DNA from: Camarhynchus parvulus
Taxonomy: Eukaryota > Chordata > Aves > Passeriformes > Thraupidae
Reading direction: 5' to 3'
Length of the DNA stretch: 64,000 nucleotides
Assembly: GCF_901933205.1 (NCBI RefSeq)
Contig: NC_044590.1
Coordinates: 1,999,501 to 2,063,500, forward strand
Shown: piece by piece, positions 19,656 through 32,944 of the stretch
Layout: every line of letters starts with the position of its first letter
Position numbering within the stretch: position 1 is the first letter of the stretch
Position numbers and translations under genes: made by a program
Notes under the pieces: model-generated
The model's input: only the letters and a program-made list of their open reading frames with translations
What the model was told of the DNA's origin: nothing
The model's database searches: none

Positions 19656-22600
19656 TCCTAAAATTGGGATTGGCCATAAACACAGTGCTGATGTGCAGGG
19701 AAGATTGTTCAGTGCCACAGATCTGATTTTCCCCTTATTTTCTCTCCCTTTAGGGTTTTATGGATGTGATACATTTTTCCAGTTGGCTTAGTCCTTGCTA
19801 CAGAAATGGGAGGGCTTTTTTGCACCTGGGATGTCCAATTTCCTCGTGTGCTCTGGCCAATTGTGTTTGCAAGTCATTACATCTCAGTGTTTTTCAGCTC
19901 AGCCTCTGAATTTTTGTATTTTGCAGAGCTCCTGTGCCAAGCTATCATTTGGTATTTTTATATGTGTAAAGCAGAACATGCAGGAAACACTTTTTTATTC
20001 TGGAGTTGTCATTGTGGAAGTGACTTTGCAGATGGTGCATCAGCTGCTTGCAAGTATTTGACAGCGTCCTGGTTTTGCTTTTTAATAACCTTTCTGTCAT
20101 GAAGATCTGCAATTGTTTCTGAGTTGGCACTTACTCTGCTCAGCACCCCACGTTCTAAGGACTTTTTATTTTTGGCAGATTGGAATCTGTTATCTCTAAT
20201 AATGTTGCCCTTACCTGAACAAGAGAACTGTGATAGAAGCCCATGAACCAAACCCTGGTGCTCTGCTCACCCCTGATCACCTCATGAATCATTCAGGTGC
20301 ACTTGGCAGGATAAATGTGTAAATATCCTGGTCAGGATGCCAAGAGTTCATTGTCCTTCTCTGTGCTGGCAAGGGAGGGACATTTGTAGGCACCTGGGGG
20401 ATGAAATGTGTCACAAAGTGCTGTTCTTTCATCTCAGGGCTTTTGGAGCCTGGGCTGAGGATCCCTTACCCATGGAATCACCTTTCCAGCTTTATTTTAT
20501 CTTAAAATACAATTCCAATGCAGGTTTTGTTTTGCAAGTCCCAGAGTCGCCCATGGCTGGGTTTTCACTTGGCTGCAGGAGTTAAGCAGTAAAATACAGC
20601 AGTAAAATACAGGTGAAATTCAGCTCATTTTGGTGCCTGCTGTCAAGGAGCTCCCAGATTTTTAGAGCTTGGTAAAACCTCTGTCAAACACCGTGGGATC
20701 AATTCCTGCACTTCAGGGATTAGCAAGGCTGGTTTGTGATTCTGTACCTCTGGTACAAAAATGTTTCCCACAGGATGATCTCCACTGGAACCTTTATTAA
20801 TCCCCATTTTGTAGAGCAGACCCGAGCTCCCTTTACACTCCACCATGCAAATGTGGTGGATAATTGTTCAGTAATTACAGGAAATGGTGTGTATCTGAAG
20901 CAGAGATAATTTTGTGGTAATAAAATCACATCCAAGGGCAAAAAGAGACTGAATTCTGAATACTGAAGCCACATTTCTGTAGGAGCAACAGAACTGAGCA
21001 GTTTGGTTTGCATGAGTCAGTGGTTCAGATAATTTCTCTAATGTTATTCTAATAGCCTGATTCATGAGAGAGAAAATAATATGAATATATATAGGCATAA
21101 TAAGGCCTGACAGAAATTATTTACAACCAACTTTGTCTTTATTTAGATTGTGTGAGTCACGCAGAAAACCAAATGATTTTCTAATTAAATTCTGGCTGCT
21201 GGTGGGGCTGCACAGAACACCAAACACAGGCCAGGGAGGATTCCTCCAGCAGGAGATGGAACAGGTGTGCATTAAGGGGACTTTCATCCAGCTGATAAAA
21301 GATGGAATAAAAAATGGAACAAAAAATTATAAACATGAGGGGAACATAAAGATGTGCTCAGTATTGGACTCCAGGCTGGGCCAGGACTGCTCCCAGCCAT
21401 TCCTTAAGGAAAAGTTCCTGTTGGATTTCTCAACACAGCCCAGCAAAGGGAGGAAAACCTTGTTCAGTGGAGTTTAAGAGTCTGCCAAGTTTTACCCTTC
21501 AAGCACAGTCCAGAATTCCATCAAATCATCAAATTTGGGTGCTTTTCCTGCCTTTCCTCTAACAAACAGGGTTGTGCACAGCAGACTTACAACACACAGC
21601 TTTGGGGGTTTTAAAATTCTGCTTAAATTTCTGCTGTCTCTTGGGTATCTGGGATTTGTCTGAATTTAACCAAGCTCCTGTGTAAGGCTTGGCCTTTGAC
21701 CAACAACCTGCAGTACACAAAATACATTTATTTATAAGATAAAACTGCCTGCCTTTGGGTACAATCAACTCAGAGGAAAATCATTAATCCCAGCACACAT
21801 GGCCAAGGACTGCTGGTAACTCCAACACTGCTTTTTATTAACACTTGGGGGGAAAATAATAAAACATTCAGTTCCATTGCTGCTGTGAAAGCGCTTTCCC
21901 CTCCAGTTTTTAATCCTGCTGTTAAAAGTTCAGCCAGAAGAGCTTTGGTTTGCTTCTGAAAATGTGTCCAGCACCAATGTTGAACATATCAGGGATCAAA
22001 CAGCCTCTGGGAAAGGTTTAAACCTAAAGTTTGTCTCTGTTTGTAGGGGTCTGTTATGTGTTCAGGTGTTTGCTCTGTGTGTGCTACCTAAACCAAATCA
22101 CTGTGCTCATTTCAGCTCCTGAGGAGTCGTGGGTCAGCTGGAGATGTTCAGGATGGCTTTTATAAGAATTGACTTTTACTTTGCAGAAAATGCTGCTGCA
22201 ACACGCGTGCAGTTAAATCTAAATATTCAAAATTTCTATTTTAAAACCTAAATATTAAAAATCCCTATTTTTGTCTGAAGGAACAAAATGGACTTCACTG
22301 CAGAAGAATTTTGGTCCCAACAACACATTTATTGCAGTTGTGATACTTGGTTTTAGACAAGTAGGAAAATCAACTGCAGAATTTATTTTACTCCTCAATT
22401 TATTTGTTAATTTGACAGATCTACAGTTGAAGATACATTTCTAAGTAAATGCAAATTTGCATTTCCATCTACTGACTGGAAGCCCTAAGGATGACACACA
22501 AGGTGTGGGAGCCCAGGCCAGGTTTTTATCTGGGTTTTTCTCTCACACCAGGGCTGTGTGAACAGGAATGCACACGGAGCCCTGGCTGCCTGATTCATCT

Positions 22601-22797
22601 CCAGCTCTGAGCCCACATTGATTGAGGAAATGTCAATAGAGTGAGAGAAAAGGGCTGGGCTGGATCAGGCTCTGGATGCAGCTCTGAGCAGCTTACACAC
22701 CCAAATCCAACCTGCTCCATCCCTAATCCCAGCCAAGCAAACAGTTAAAGCTATAAAATATTTGTGAATTAAGGAAAACCACCACAGGCTCCTCTGG
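19656..22797. other. Intergenic DNA
   Basis: Mostly unique, AT-moderate sequence. No exon, RNA or repeat that I can support. Confidence 0.6.
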
Positions 22798-22870
22798 GCA
22801 ACCTCCTCACCCTGAGAGGGAGGGATTTCTTCCCAATATCCCATCTAAACCTCCTCTCTGTCAGGCTGTT
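22798..22870 (-). mobile_element. Short CR1 fragment
   Basis: GGGCAACCTCCTCACCCTGA, then GATTTCTTCCCAATATCCCA and TCTAAACCTCC, a reverse-complement CR1 segment. Confidence 0.7.
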
Positions 22871-25667
22871 CCATTGGTTTGCTGATAAGTGCCCCACCAA
22901 AACAAGAACATACACACAAAAAAACCCCACAAAGCTGCTGCTGAGCTCGATTTGAGAGGCCTGGGCTGGTGATAAACCTGGGATAGGAAACCTTTATCCC
23001 TGTCATTGACAGCCCAGCCTGTCATTAGTCATCTGAACTCCCAGCAAATGTTAGCCAGGGAAATCTCTGCTCTTTGGAAATGCGTTACTGGAGGCTGTTC
23101 TCTTGGACAAAGAGCTGTCAGATATCATGAGCACAGCCTGTCCATCTTTCATGGGGTTTTTTTAAGATATAAAGCTTGGAGCAATATGGTATCAGTCTGT
23201 AGATTAAATTAAAGGTTGCAAAGTAGATGCTTTATGTGATTTATCAAGAAGGCACAGATTTGCTCCTGATAATTCATAGGGCTCAGGAGGGATTTCGTCT
23301 GCTCATCACCCAGTGCATTGGAGAGGAAGAAGTTTTCCTTTCAATCATTGTGAGGCACATCAGGATTGCAGGGAGCTGGAGCCACGGGGATCATTCCAGC
23401 ACTTCCCTGGGCTGCTGTGTGTGTGCAGTGCAGGGCAAGTGCAGATTGCCACATCTGATGGCGTTTGGTGACCTGGGAGAGGGAAATGTCAGCAGGGCAG
23501 GGGCAGGAAAACCCTCAGGGGAAAGGAGAAGGAAGCACAGGCTCGGGCAGGCTGGCACTGGTGTCAGCAGGGCTGGGAATTCCCACCAGGAATTTCTGCT
23601 GGGGATGCTGTGGTTGGGCTGAGCAGCAGCAGCAAAGCTCTGGGACCCCACAGGACAGAGGTTCCAGGGTGCCCAGGAAAGGCAGGAATGCTGTTGCCAC
23701 CTGGGCTCGGGGGATGCAGCACAGCCAGCCCTGTGGGTGAGTCAGAGGCGCTCATCTCTGTAATGCCAGATTGCAGAGAAAAGGTCAAACCCACCTTCAT
23801 TCATCACTCCTGTTTCCCCCTGCAGTATCAATTTGGGCTTGGTGGCAGTTAAACCAGAGGAGGAATTGATTTTCTGGGGGTAGAGTGCAGAATTTAGCTG
23901 GATACAAAAGCAAACCCATTCCCAGTGTCAGACACGGGGCTGGATTGTGTCCTTCATCCTCTTTTTGGGCAGCCTCCAGACCAGCTTCATACCTTTGGAT
24001 TATTTAGAAAAAGCTTTTAAAGTTTTGCTGAACAAATCGCTTTCCAGTGAGAAAAAGACAACTTTTTCTGAAGAAGTGAGATGTATTTTTACCCAGTTCT
24101 AACCAAGTGATTGGAGCTGGCAGCTCGGTTATGAAGTCAGAGTTTCATTTTTCAGAAGTTACATGGCCACCAAAAGACTGGAGGAGGAAGTGTCAGTAAC
24201 AAACCTGTAGTGAGAGTCATTCTATTGTCTGTGGACCGTTTTCAAATCTGATTTTGACTTTTCTCAAAATAATTATGCTGCAGGAGATCAGGCTCTGAGA
24301 CAGGAATCGCAGTTCTGACATCTCAGCATCAACATCCCAGCTCCCAGTTTCAGCTCATTATTTCACCAACTGTGTCACCTTCATTTCCTTGCTGACTGAA
24401 GTGATTTAGCAACTTCTTTGAGACTCTTGAAATGCTGGCTTCAGAGAACCTGTAGATAGGATGGATTTTCTGTTTGCAGTCAAGTATTGTAGTTATCAAG
24501 TAAAAAATCTCTCTTTTCCTTCAAATGCAGAACATTTCCTTTGTGGGGTGAAGATTTGGTATGCAGAGCTTTAAAAGAACTCAGCCAGCTACACAAAAAT
24601 CTGAGTCCAGAGCTCAATTTTTTTCATTTTTAGTGCTTGAGTTTAGTTGATGGCCGTGTGCCCTTTAGATTGTAGGTAAACAGATAAATTTGTAGATAAT
24701 TAGTTCCAGTAAGCACAGAGCATTCAGCAGCACAAAGCTGATATTTCCAGGGATCTCATTCCACCATTGGCTGAAAAACACATTTAACATTTTCTGCAAA
24801 CCAGAAAATGCCTTCTTTTCCCTCCCTCTGCTGTTAGATTTGCTCTGCTGCCTTTGCCCACTGCATTTTCCCATCCAGCTTCCCCGAGCCACGCTGTAAT
24901 TCTGATGATTAAATGTGCAATTAAGGCTCAAGCACTATTAGCACAAGGGATTTGGAAATGAGCCTGTAATGCTGACATCAAACTGAAATGGCAGCAGTGC
25001 TGGAGCTGCACTGGGACTTTGCTCTGGGTGGCTCTGCCATGCAAATTCCAAAAAAAATGGGGAGGCAGCACCAGGACCCCTGGAGCCAGCAGCAGCCTGG
25101 CATGGATTTATCCTCAGTAATTTCTGGAATTATGTGCGTGCTGGCAACATACAAATGGCACAGTGCAAATGGTATTATTTTAACTTGTTTATCCACTTGT
25201 CATCCCAGCCCTTTTCTTATTTCCCCCCACCCAGTGCAGCGGTGTAAATCTGTAAATCTGACTCATGCAGAGAAAGTCACAAAGATGCACTGGCCTGTCT
25301 GGATTTCCGGCAATATTGTTATGAGAAATGCATTAATTTGTCTGTATGGAAGGGATTTAAAGGTTGTTGCATTCATTTGTTACCAGAGCCTGAGCACTTA
25401 ATCACACACACTCGCTGCAGCAAGAAAATTATCTCTTCTTCTCAACTCCATTAACAGCACTTTTACAGAGTCCTGAAAAATATAAATATTGGAGGATGTT
25501 AATGGAAATGACACCTGTAGCTGATGTATTGGTGCCAGGAAATGTGATTAAGTGCCCTGTTAATTAACTCCTTTGCTCTGGTACTTGTAAAAGTGGAGTC
25601 ATTTTTTAAAGGCAGTTGAACTGCCTAGAAAAGGGCACTGCTCAGATCTGGGGGGTGTGGCGGCTTC
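22871..25667. other. Intergenic DNA, unique
   Basis: No gene or repeat recognised. From about 24.1 kb on, TAAT-rich unique sequence with few repeats resembles conserved noncoding DNA, but conservation cannot be judged from one sequence. Confidence 0.5.
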
Positions 25668-25912
25668 ACCTGGAGAAGTTTGGCTGCTTCTGATTTTAAA
25701 TACTTCACTTCAATTGCACACCTCATTTCCAAGAGCCCAGCAGAGACATAAAGCTGGAAAATCACTTACAGGACCTGGTTCACTGCCTGTTTATTCCCTT
25801 TGGCTGAAATAGCTGAAACACTGTCAGGAGAATTAAAAATATTCCATTGCTCCCCATATAAAAATCCTTAAGAGGGTGGTGAACTGTTAGAAATGAGATT
25901 GATACCATCAGG
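25668..25912. repeat. Inverted repeat, left arm
   Basis: The reverse complement recurs at 27159-27386 with scattered mismatches and small indels. Shared blocks include GCTTCTGATTTTAAATACTT, AAGAGCCCAGCAGAGA(C/T)ATA, AAGCTGGAAAATCACTTACA, GGACCTGGTTCAC, GTTAGAAATGAGATTGATAC. Confidence 0.92.
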
Positions 25913-27158
25913 ATTCCTCTTTACTGCTCCTCCCTGTGTAACTCATTGCTGGGCAGAAATCATGCCAGGCTTTGCCCAGGTTTTTCTGCCCCGGCTCTGT
26001 CTGTATGCTTCAGAGTGGTGCAGCCCAGGTGAAGAGACACGGGGTTTTTGCTGTATTAAAACAGAAAAAAGGGCACCTTTTGGTTCAGGAAATTAGAGCC
26101 ACCAGCACTGTGAGCTGTACCTTTCAGAACAGCAATTTGTTGGCTATTTAACAGGGCCATATTAATTCCTGTTAGCTTTCATTTTCGTTTTTTGGAGCTG
26201 CTTTCATTGACAGAACCACTTTAATAATTGCAGTTGTAAAAAATTACCAGCCACAGGGACATTAACTTGCCTCTGGTTGCTCTCATTTGCATTCTGAGCT
26301 GTTAATGAGCTAATGATGGTGCAGGTTTAATGAGCAGAGCAGCACTGAAGAGACAGGGGAGCGGATCAGAGTTCCTGAAGTGCTGAGTGAAGCTTTAATT
26401 ACCCCGTCCCCGGGTCATGAGCTGCACAACCACCTTGCACAGCTACCTCTGTCCTCTCTGGCACTGACGGATTTGGGCTCTTTGGGTTGGGGAAATGCTC
26501 AGATCCTTTCCATGAATGATTCAGCGCCTGGGTCAGAGGCTGAGCCCACCCTGCCTGCCTTCCTTCACCCCTCCTGCTGCTGCACATTGCCTTTAATTAC
26601 AATTCTCCAGCCTGACTTTCAATTAACTTTGCTGCAGCTGGACAGGACATCTTTGTAGGGCCTTGCAAAAAAATTAAGCAACAAAAATTAAATTTTTCAT
26701 AATGGAGTTACAGTTTCTAGAGGCTGATCCTGGTTGTGTTGTCCTTGAGCTCAGAGATGCCTCAGTTCCCAAAATCATGTGTAAACCAATATATCATAAT
26801 CCCCACCCCTGATAATTTTGGAGTGGATTTTGGCAACTGTAATACACTTCTAAAATAAATAGAATTTTACACTTCTAAAAGAAATAGAATTTCTTTCAGC
26901 TGCTGTGAAAAGGGTGGCTTAAAATGTACATGGGGTAATTTTTTCTGAGAGGTTCCAAACCTGTTTAATCCATTTTCCTCTGCACTTTACATGTGTAATT
27001 GCACTTGCCTGCAAAGAGCAGTTGAGTGAATGCACAGATCAAAGGAGCTGACAGCTCACATAATAAATCCTGTTTGCTCCTAATAGAGCTACAGGGCTGA
27101 GCATTTGCATGCACAAATCTGGGGAATTTTAAATATCTGAAGTTACACAGCAATCAAG

Positions 27159-27386
27159 TGGTATCAATCTCATTTCTAACAGTTAATCATCATCTTAAGT
27201 ATTTTTATATGGGGATATTTTTAAATTATCATGACAGTATTTCAGCTATTTCAACCAAAGGGAATAAACAGGCCGTGAACCAGGTCCTGTAAGTGATTTT
27301 CCAGCTTTATATCTCTGCTGGGCTCTTGGAAATCAGGTGTGCAGTTGAAGTATTTAAAATCAGAAGCAGGTAAACTTCTCCAGGTT
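27159..27386. repeat. Inverted repeat, right arm
   Basis: Reverse-complement partner of 25668-25912 across a spacer of about 1.25 kb. The divergence shows it is not a fresh assembly duplication. Confidence 0.92.
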
Positions 27387-28203
27387 ACAGCCCTGAAGGG
27401 TAAAGAACCAGTGACAGTCTGCAAATTCCCTGTGACTTGCACAGGACAATGACACTGATTTAAAGCACTGAGTAATTCCCTGAACAGTTTCCAGAGGGAT
27501 TGAGGTTAATGTTCAGCACTGAACATAAAACACAGGTGATGCTGAGGATTGCTCTATTCCATGTTCTGCCTTTCTGTTTCCCATTTTTCTGCATTTATCC
27601 TCAAAATTACATAATTACACTAATAATGAACCTCTCTGCCTCCTGCTTGTCTGACAAGGAAATCACTTTCAGAGCCTTGAGAAGCCAGCACAGGAATTCC
27701 TCAGCTGGCTCACAGTTTGGATCTGAGCTGTCCCTCACTTTCAAAAGCCTTCAGGAGTGGCTTTGGCACGTGGAATATTCGAGTTGAGGAGAAGCAGCAA
27801 AGGCAGGACAAGTTGCAATTTGGATGAATTTACTGCCAAGGTAAAGGACTTTTCAGCAGCCCTCATTTCCCAAAGAACAGCTGGTTTCATTCTCTGAGTC
27901 AATAAATGCAAAATCAGAGGTGGGGATTGGAATAGGTGTGAGGCACCTTCAACATCCCTCAGGGCTTCGAGGCATGCAGGAATACCAGCCTCAAAAAAGG
28001 GATTTTTCCTCCAGCTTCTTCAGGCTGGAGTGCTCACAGCCTCAAGTGATGGATATTGTGAAGTTTGGTCTTCAAAATTAGGTGAAAGTAGCAATGAAAA
28101 GACAGGGTTTAGGTGTTGGGAACTTGGTTTTGCAGCGAGACCTTGAGGCTCAGATGTATTCCCAAAAGTAACACCCTGGATGGAGCCTGCTGCTCCCACA
28201 GAC
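27387..28203. other. Intergenic DNA
   Basis: Unique sequence; nothing recognised. Confidence 0.6.
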
Positions 28204-28327
28204 TCCCTGCTTCCCATTTCCTTGTGCATTGAAAACCCAGTTGTTAAACAGATTATTAATTAATCCCTGCTTCCCATTTCCTTGTGCATTGAAAACCCAG
28301 TTGTTAGTTAAACAGATTATTAATTAA
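28204..28327. repeat. Tandem duplication of about 60 bp
   Basis: TCCCTGCTTCCCATTTCCTT to AACAGATTATTAATTAA occurs twice in a row. The copies are identical except for a GTTA insertion in the second, so the event is young. Confidence 0.95.
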
Positions 28328-30404
28328 TACAGGAAACTTGGCCTTCTCCATCCCTCCAGATCCAGAGGGGTCATTACAGATGTTGCTGTCAAAAATGCAG
28401 TTTCCAGCCTGAGCGCCTCCCTTGGTTTAAAAAACTCCTTTGCAGCCCCACAAATCCTCTTGAGTTTTGTTTAAAAATGCTGGTTTTTTGTTTAAAACCA
28501 GCACTGCTGGGCAAGGCAGAGCTAAACCCTGCCCATCCCAGAGGGCAGAGCACAGCCCAGCACTCCCCACTGAAATCCCCCAATAAAGGAGTGGGGGAAA
28601 GGCCTCCTAGTGAGGATCAGGGGCACTTCCATCCCCAAACAGGTCAGTTTTCATCTCAGACTCTTTCCCTTCAGTGCTGTCTGGAAATCCAGGGAGGCAG
28701 CTCTGCTCTGGGTTTGATCCCTCTGTACCTCTGGAGCAGCAGTTCTGATAGCATCCCTCTCCATTTAGCACACACTAAACTCAAGCTGTAATATTTCATT
28801 AAACTGTTCTCACCTCTTCAGCTTGCTGTGTATAAGATGCTGGATGGTTAGCAAAAATATATTGGATTAACAGAATGCTACATTAATTTTTCTCTAACTT
28901 CTGGGTCAAACTTAATCAGCTTACAAGGCAAAGAATGCTTTCTGCCACAGCAGTAAACACAGCTGGGATCCAAAGAGGAGCTGTTGGGGGCAGAAAAAAG
29001 GCTCCTGCAGTTGGATTGCCAGCTAAATTCTCCTTCCAGGCTCTATCTCACTGCTTGTGGTCCTCGGGAGCAAGAGGCAGCTTTTAATTTCAGCAGGCCA
29101 GGTTGTCTGGGCCCAGGATTGCTCGTGTGGCTCCTGCCAGACTTTGCTCGTTGCTGAGAAATCCCAGCCCTGCGCTGCTGAAGGAGAACATTGATTTCTG
29201 CACTGGAGGGATCAGAAATGGAGAGGAAACAGATTTATGGGGTGGGGTGGGGTGGGCTTTGCCTGGTTTTCTGACAATTACAAAGCTGCACAAGGTGAGA
29301 TCCCCAATAAAGGCAGGGAGGGCTGGGCATTTATCATGCATTTATCAAATTCCCACTCCTGGTGTGCACAGCGCACAACAGAAGAGGGAAAAGAGGAGTC
29401 TGACTGCACTGAGAAACTGGGGAAAAAGACTTTTTGTCAAATATTGACTAAGAAAATGGTGATATTATACATTATCCTTCAGAGATCTTCTTAATTCTGA
29501 CAGTTCCAATGTAAATTTGGTGAAGGGATCTATTTTCCCCTTCGAGTTGTTTGCACTTCACCAGGATAATGCAGCACCAGGATAATGTGCTTTTCCCCAA
29601 ATGCCCCATTGTGCTTTCAGCCATTTACATTTCTGACACCTTAATGCACACTCTCTGCTGCTGAAATTAAAAGAATTCAATAGAATCCTAATTTGTTTTT
29701 ATCTAATTATGTGTCCTTTCAGCTGGCCCTCAGAAGAATTGAGCTCCTTATCTCAGTGCTGGGATGCTCCAGCCATGAGGAATTTTGGTGGGGTTTTTTT
29801 AACCTCTGGCTGCAATAAAACAGCTCTGGAGGATCCCAGTCCTGGCACAAGCTGGGCCAGGGTTTGTAGAACATCAGGGAATTTCTGGGCCTGCAGAAGA
29901 AATGGGAAGATTTTTGCTTTGAGCACATCCACATCTCCGGGTGTTGGTTTTTGGGAGGCAGGGAATGCACGTGGGGAAAGCAGGACACTATTCCCATCCT
30001 CTCCCTCCAGTGCCCAGCACCTTGGTTGCTGGTTTGGCCATTTTTTCATTGAAATTCCCTCCAGAAATTCAAATTTTGTTTTCTTCAGTCAGAATCTCAC
30101 CTGGGCCATGTTGCAGTGGAAAGCAAGATACTGACTCTGTTTTCTGCTCCCATATTTCCAAAGTGTTCCAAAGGATTTTTTATATCAGTATTCAGTGCTG
30201 CCACACAGACTATAAATGCCTTGAGCTCTCATAAGAGGGATTTTAGCTTTGTTTTTCACTTTGGGAAGTCTTGTGGCAATCAAACTGTGAATCTGCTAAA
30301 ATCTGTGGCAACACAGCCCAGGAAATGTTAACAAGGCTGTGGGAGAAAAAGGAACTGGAGCTGGTTAAATTGGAATGCAATTCCAACCAATAACCAAAAA
30401 TACC
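28328..30404. other. Intergenic DNA with a G4-like run
   Basis: Unique sequence apart from a G-rich run at 29239-29256. Open frames here (for example 29103-29447, 29709-30134) resemble no family. Confidence 0.6.
29239..29256 (+). other. G-quadruplex motif
   Basis: Four G runs (4, 4, 4 and 3 G) separated by single T, the most stable class of predicted G4 loops. Confidence 0.7.
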
Positions 30405-30487
30405 AAATGTGCTGGTGGAAGGCCCATGGCAGGGGGTTGGACTGGATGGTCTTTAGGGTCCCTTCCAACCCAAACCATTCTGTGATT
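30405..30487 (+). mobile_element. CR1 LINE 3'-end fragment
   Basis: GGTTGGACTGGATGGTCTTT, AGGGTCCCTTCCAACCCAAA, CCATTCTGTGATT is the CR1 3' terminus in plus orientation, ending in one copy of the terminal octamer-like repeat. Confidence 0.92.
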
Positions 30488-30935
30488 TGAGGAGTTTTTC
30501 TAAGCCAAAACCCCACCAGACTTCTCTTCCTCCTCCTCCTTTCCTCAGTGTTGTCCTTCCCTACCTGTCCTTCCCACTTACTCTGAATGCTTTCAAACAA
30601 ACACCAAATATCAACTTTTAAAAGCATTTGAAACCCCACTTCTCTCCTCCCAACAGCTCCAGCTTTTCATGCTCAAGCTGGGACAAAACCGATGATGAAT
30701 CAGCCAAGCCAGTGACTGGAAATGTGATTTTGAGTCAGCAGCCTCAGTTTCCTCTGCTCAGGGAGGGGAAAATCGACCTTTGTGCCTGTCAGGAGCCCTG
30801 ACTCACTGCTGACAAACCATGGGCACTGCTGCAGACACAAACCGGGGCTGCAAATCCCCTTTATTCTGCCTCAGTGCTTCTGGTGGGCCTGGGGCCTCCT
30901 CCTGTCCCATCCAGTTACTGCCCAGCACCAGGAAT

Positions 30936-31326
30936 GGGGCTCCAAATGAACCAGGAATGGTGGCTCCAAATGAACCAGGAATGGGGCTCCAAATAAACCA
31001 GGAATGGTGGCTCCAAATGAACCAGGAATGGGGCTCCAAATGAACCAGGAATGGGGTTCCAAATGAACCAGGAATGGGGCTCCAAATGAACCAGGAATGG
31101 GGCTCCAAATAAACCAGGAATGGGGCTCCAAATAAACCAGGAAGTGGCTCCAAATAAACCAGGAATGGTGGCTCCAAATGAACCAGGAATGGGGCTCCAA
31201 ATAAACCAGGAATGGGGCTCCAAATAAACCAGGAATGGTGGCTCCAAATAAACCAGGAATGGTGGCTCCAAATAAACCAGGAATGGGGCTCCAAATAAAC
31301 CAGGAATGGGGCTCCAAATGAACCTG
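30936..31326. repeat. Minisatellite, 23-24 bp unit, about 17 copies
   Basis: Unit GGAATGGGGCTCCAAATGAA(A)CCA with GGTGG and AAATAAACC variants. The long minus-strand frames (FIWSPIPG-, FLVHLEP-like) are repeat translation, not genes. Confidence 0.95.
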
Positions 31327-32944
31327 CAAAATTAACTGCTGGGGCTATTCAGTGGAGCAATCCAGAACCTCCAGAGGATGAGGATTCCACTCCCTGCTCC
31401 GTCTCCAGCTGAGTGCAGCAGAATTCCCGGAGGGTTTGGAGTAAGAGCACTGAAAACATGATTTTACAGCTCTGAATGCTTTGGTGAGCTCACTTTCCCT
31501 CTCTCCTCTCCTCAGATCTGTGATTTAAGTGTGACTGGACAATGTGCTGAGGTAAAAACTCCAACTCCAGCCAAGGTGAAGGATTCTTCTCTTCATTTTT
31601 TCTAATTCAGCTTAATTGCAAAATATGCAGTGTGAAACTAAGTTTGGCTTCAGACTGGTGGCATGGTAATGGTTTTAATTTTCTCTCTCAGCTTGAAGAC
31701 TGCCTTGTAAACACTGCCTGACAGGCATATCTTTCATCTCACTGACAGCAAACTGATCTGTCAAAAATCCCAATTAATATTCCGAGCGGGAGAAGAAAAG
31801 TAATGCAATTCAAATCAGGTTAAATCGCTGAAGATTTGGGATTGCTCCCTCTGAATCCCTCAGGTGCCTCCTGAGGGTGTCATTGTGCTCGTGGCATGTC
31901 CAGCTGCAGTGGAACTCTGCCTGTCTGTGCCTCCAGGAGGAGGTTCAGGGTTTATTGGAGTGTCCTTGTCCTGCCCAGCTCGGCCCAGTGCTTCTCTCCT
32001 GGGTCATCCACTGCTGTTCCCATCACTTCTGCATTTCCCCCAGTGAAAACACTGTTGATTTCCATGCATTCCCTGAGCTGAAGATCTCTGATAATTTCCT
32101 ATTTACATTTTAAAAGGCACCAAGTCAAGCTCACAGCTCTTCCTGCGCACTTTGAGGAGGCTTTTCAGTGCTCAAACCGAGCTGTGCCGGAATTCAGGGA
32201 TTGCAGAGGGCCAAGTGCTGCTCCTGCCATGAATTTCCTGGTCTTGTAAGGCAGCTGAGAGTGGGGTTTGATCCTGTTGTTAATCACCATCGTGGTAAAC
32301 AAACCCCAATGCTGGGAATGCATGAAAGGCAGTGACAAACAGCATTGCAGAGGGAAGTGGCTGCATTTGCTTATTGTCCACTGAATAACCCCAGCAGCTA
32401 ATGCCTTTGCTGGCTAATTGCTTTGCTTTCTATTTTAGACCAGAAAAGTCACGTCTGAATACAAATTGGGCTGCCATGTTTATCATGGAGCATTTTTTTT
32501 CATGACTAATTAACTCTATTTTGCATTTAAACCACTAAAGCCAATTGAACTCCAGGCTCACGAGCACCCCTCTCTTCTTTGAGGAACACTCTTAAAATTC
32601 CAACAAGGGATCCCAGATGATCTGAAATGCTTTATTGGCTCTTAGACCCTCACTTCAGACCACTCCAAAATCAAAGTGATGCTGCAGAAGATTGATTGTT
32701 GTGTGATTTACAGAGTTCTCTGCTGTTTGCAGGGCAAACCCATGGAATACAGACGTGTTTACCAAATATTGTTCATTGCAGGCACTCCAGTTAAATCTAT
32801 TTGCCACAGTAATTGTTCTTTTACAATAACAGTAGAGGTAGGAAAAGAATAGTTTGGTTTCTGTAGATTGAGATTTGGATTGGAGGTTTTTTCCCTCTGT
32901 AAATCACAGAATCTTGTGACTTTTGCTTGATCCCCACCCTGTCC
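31327..32944. other. Intergenic DNA
   Basis: Unique sequence; nothing recognised. Confidence 0.6.

Noticed and set aside
30936..31326. CRISPR-like array of short direct repeats
   Set aside because: The genome is vertebrate. Units abut with no unique spacers, so it is a minisatellite.
30803..31329. Minus-strand frames of 118-163 codons with FIWSPIPG/FLVHLEP repeats
   Set aside because: They translate a 23-24 bp minisatellite in three frames. There is no homology and all frames are open equally.
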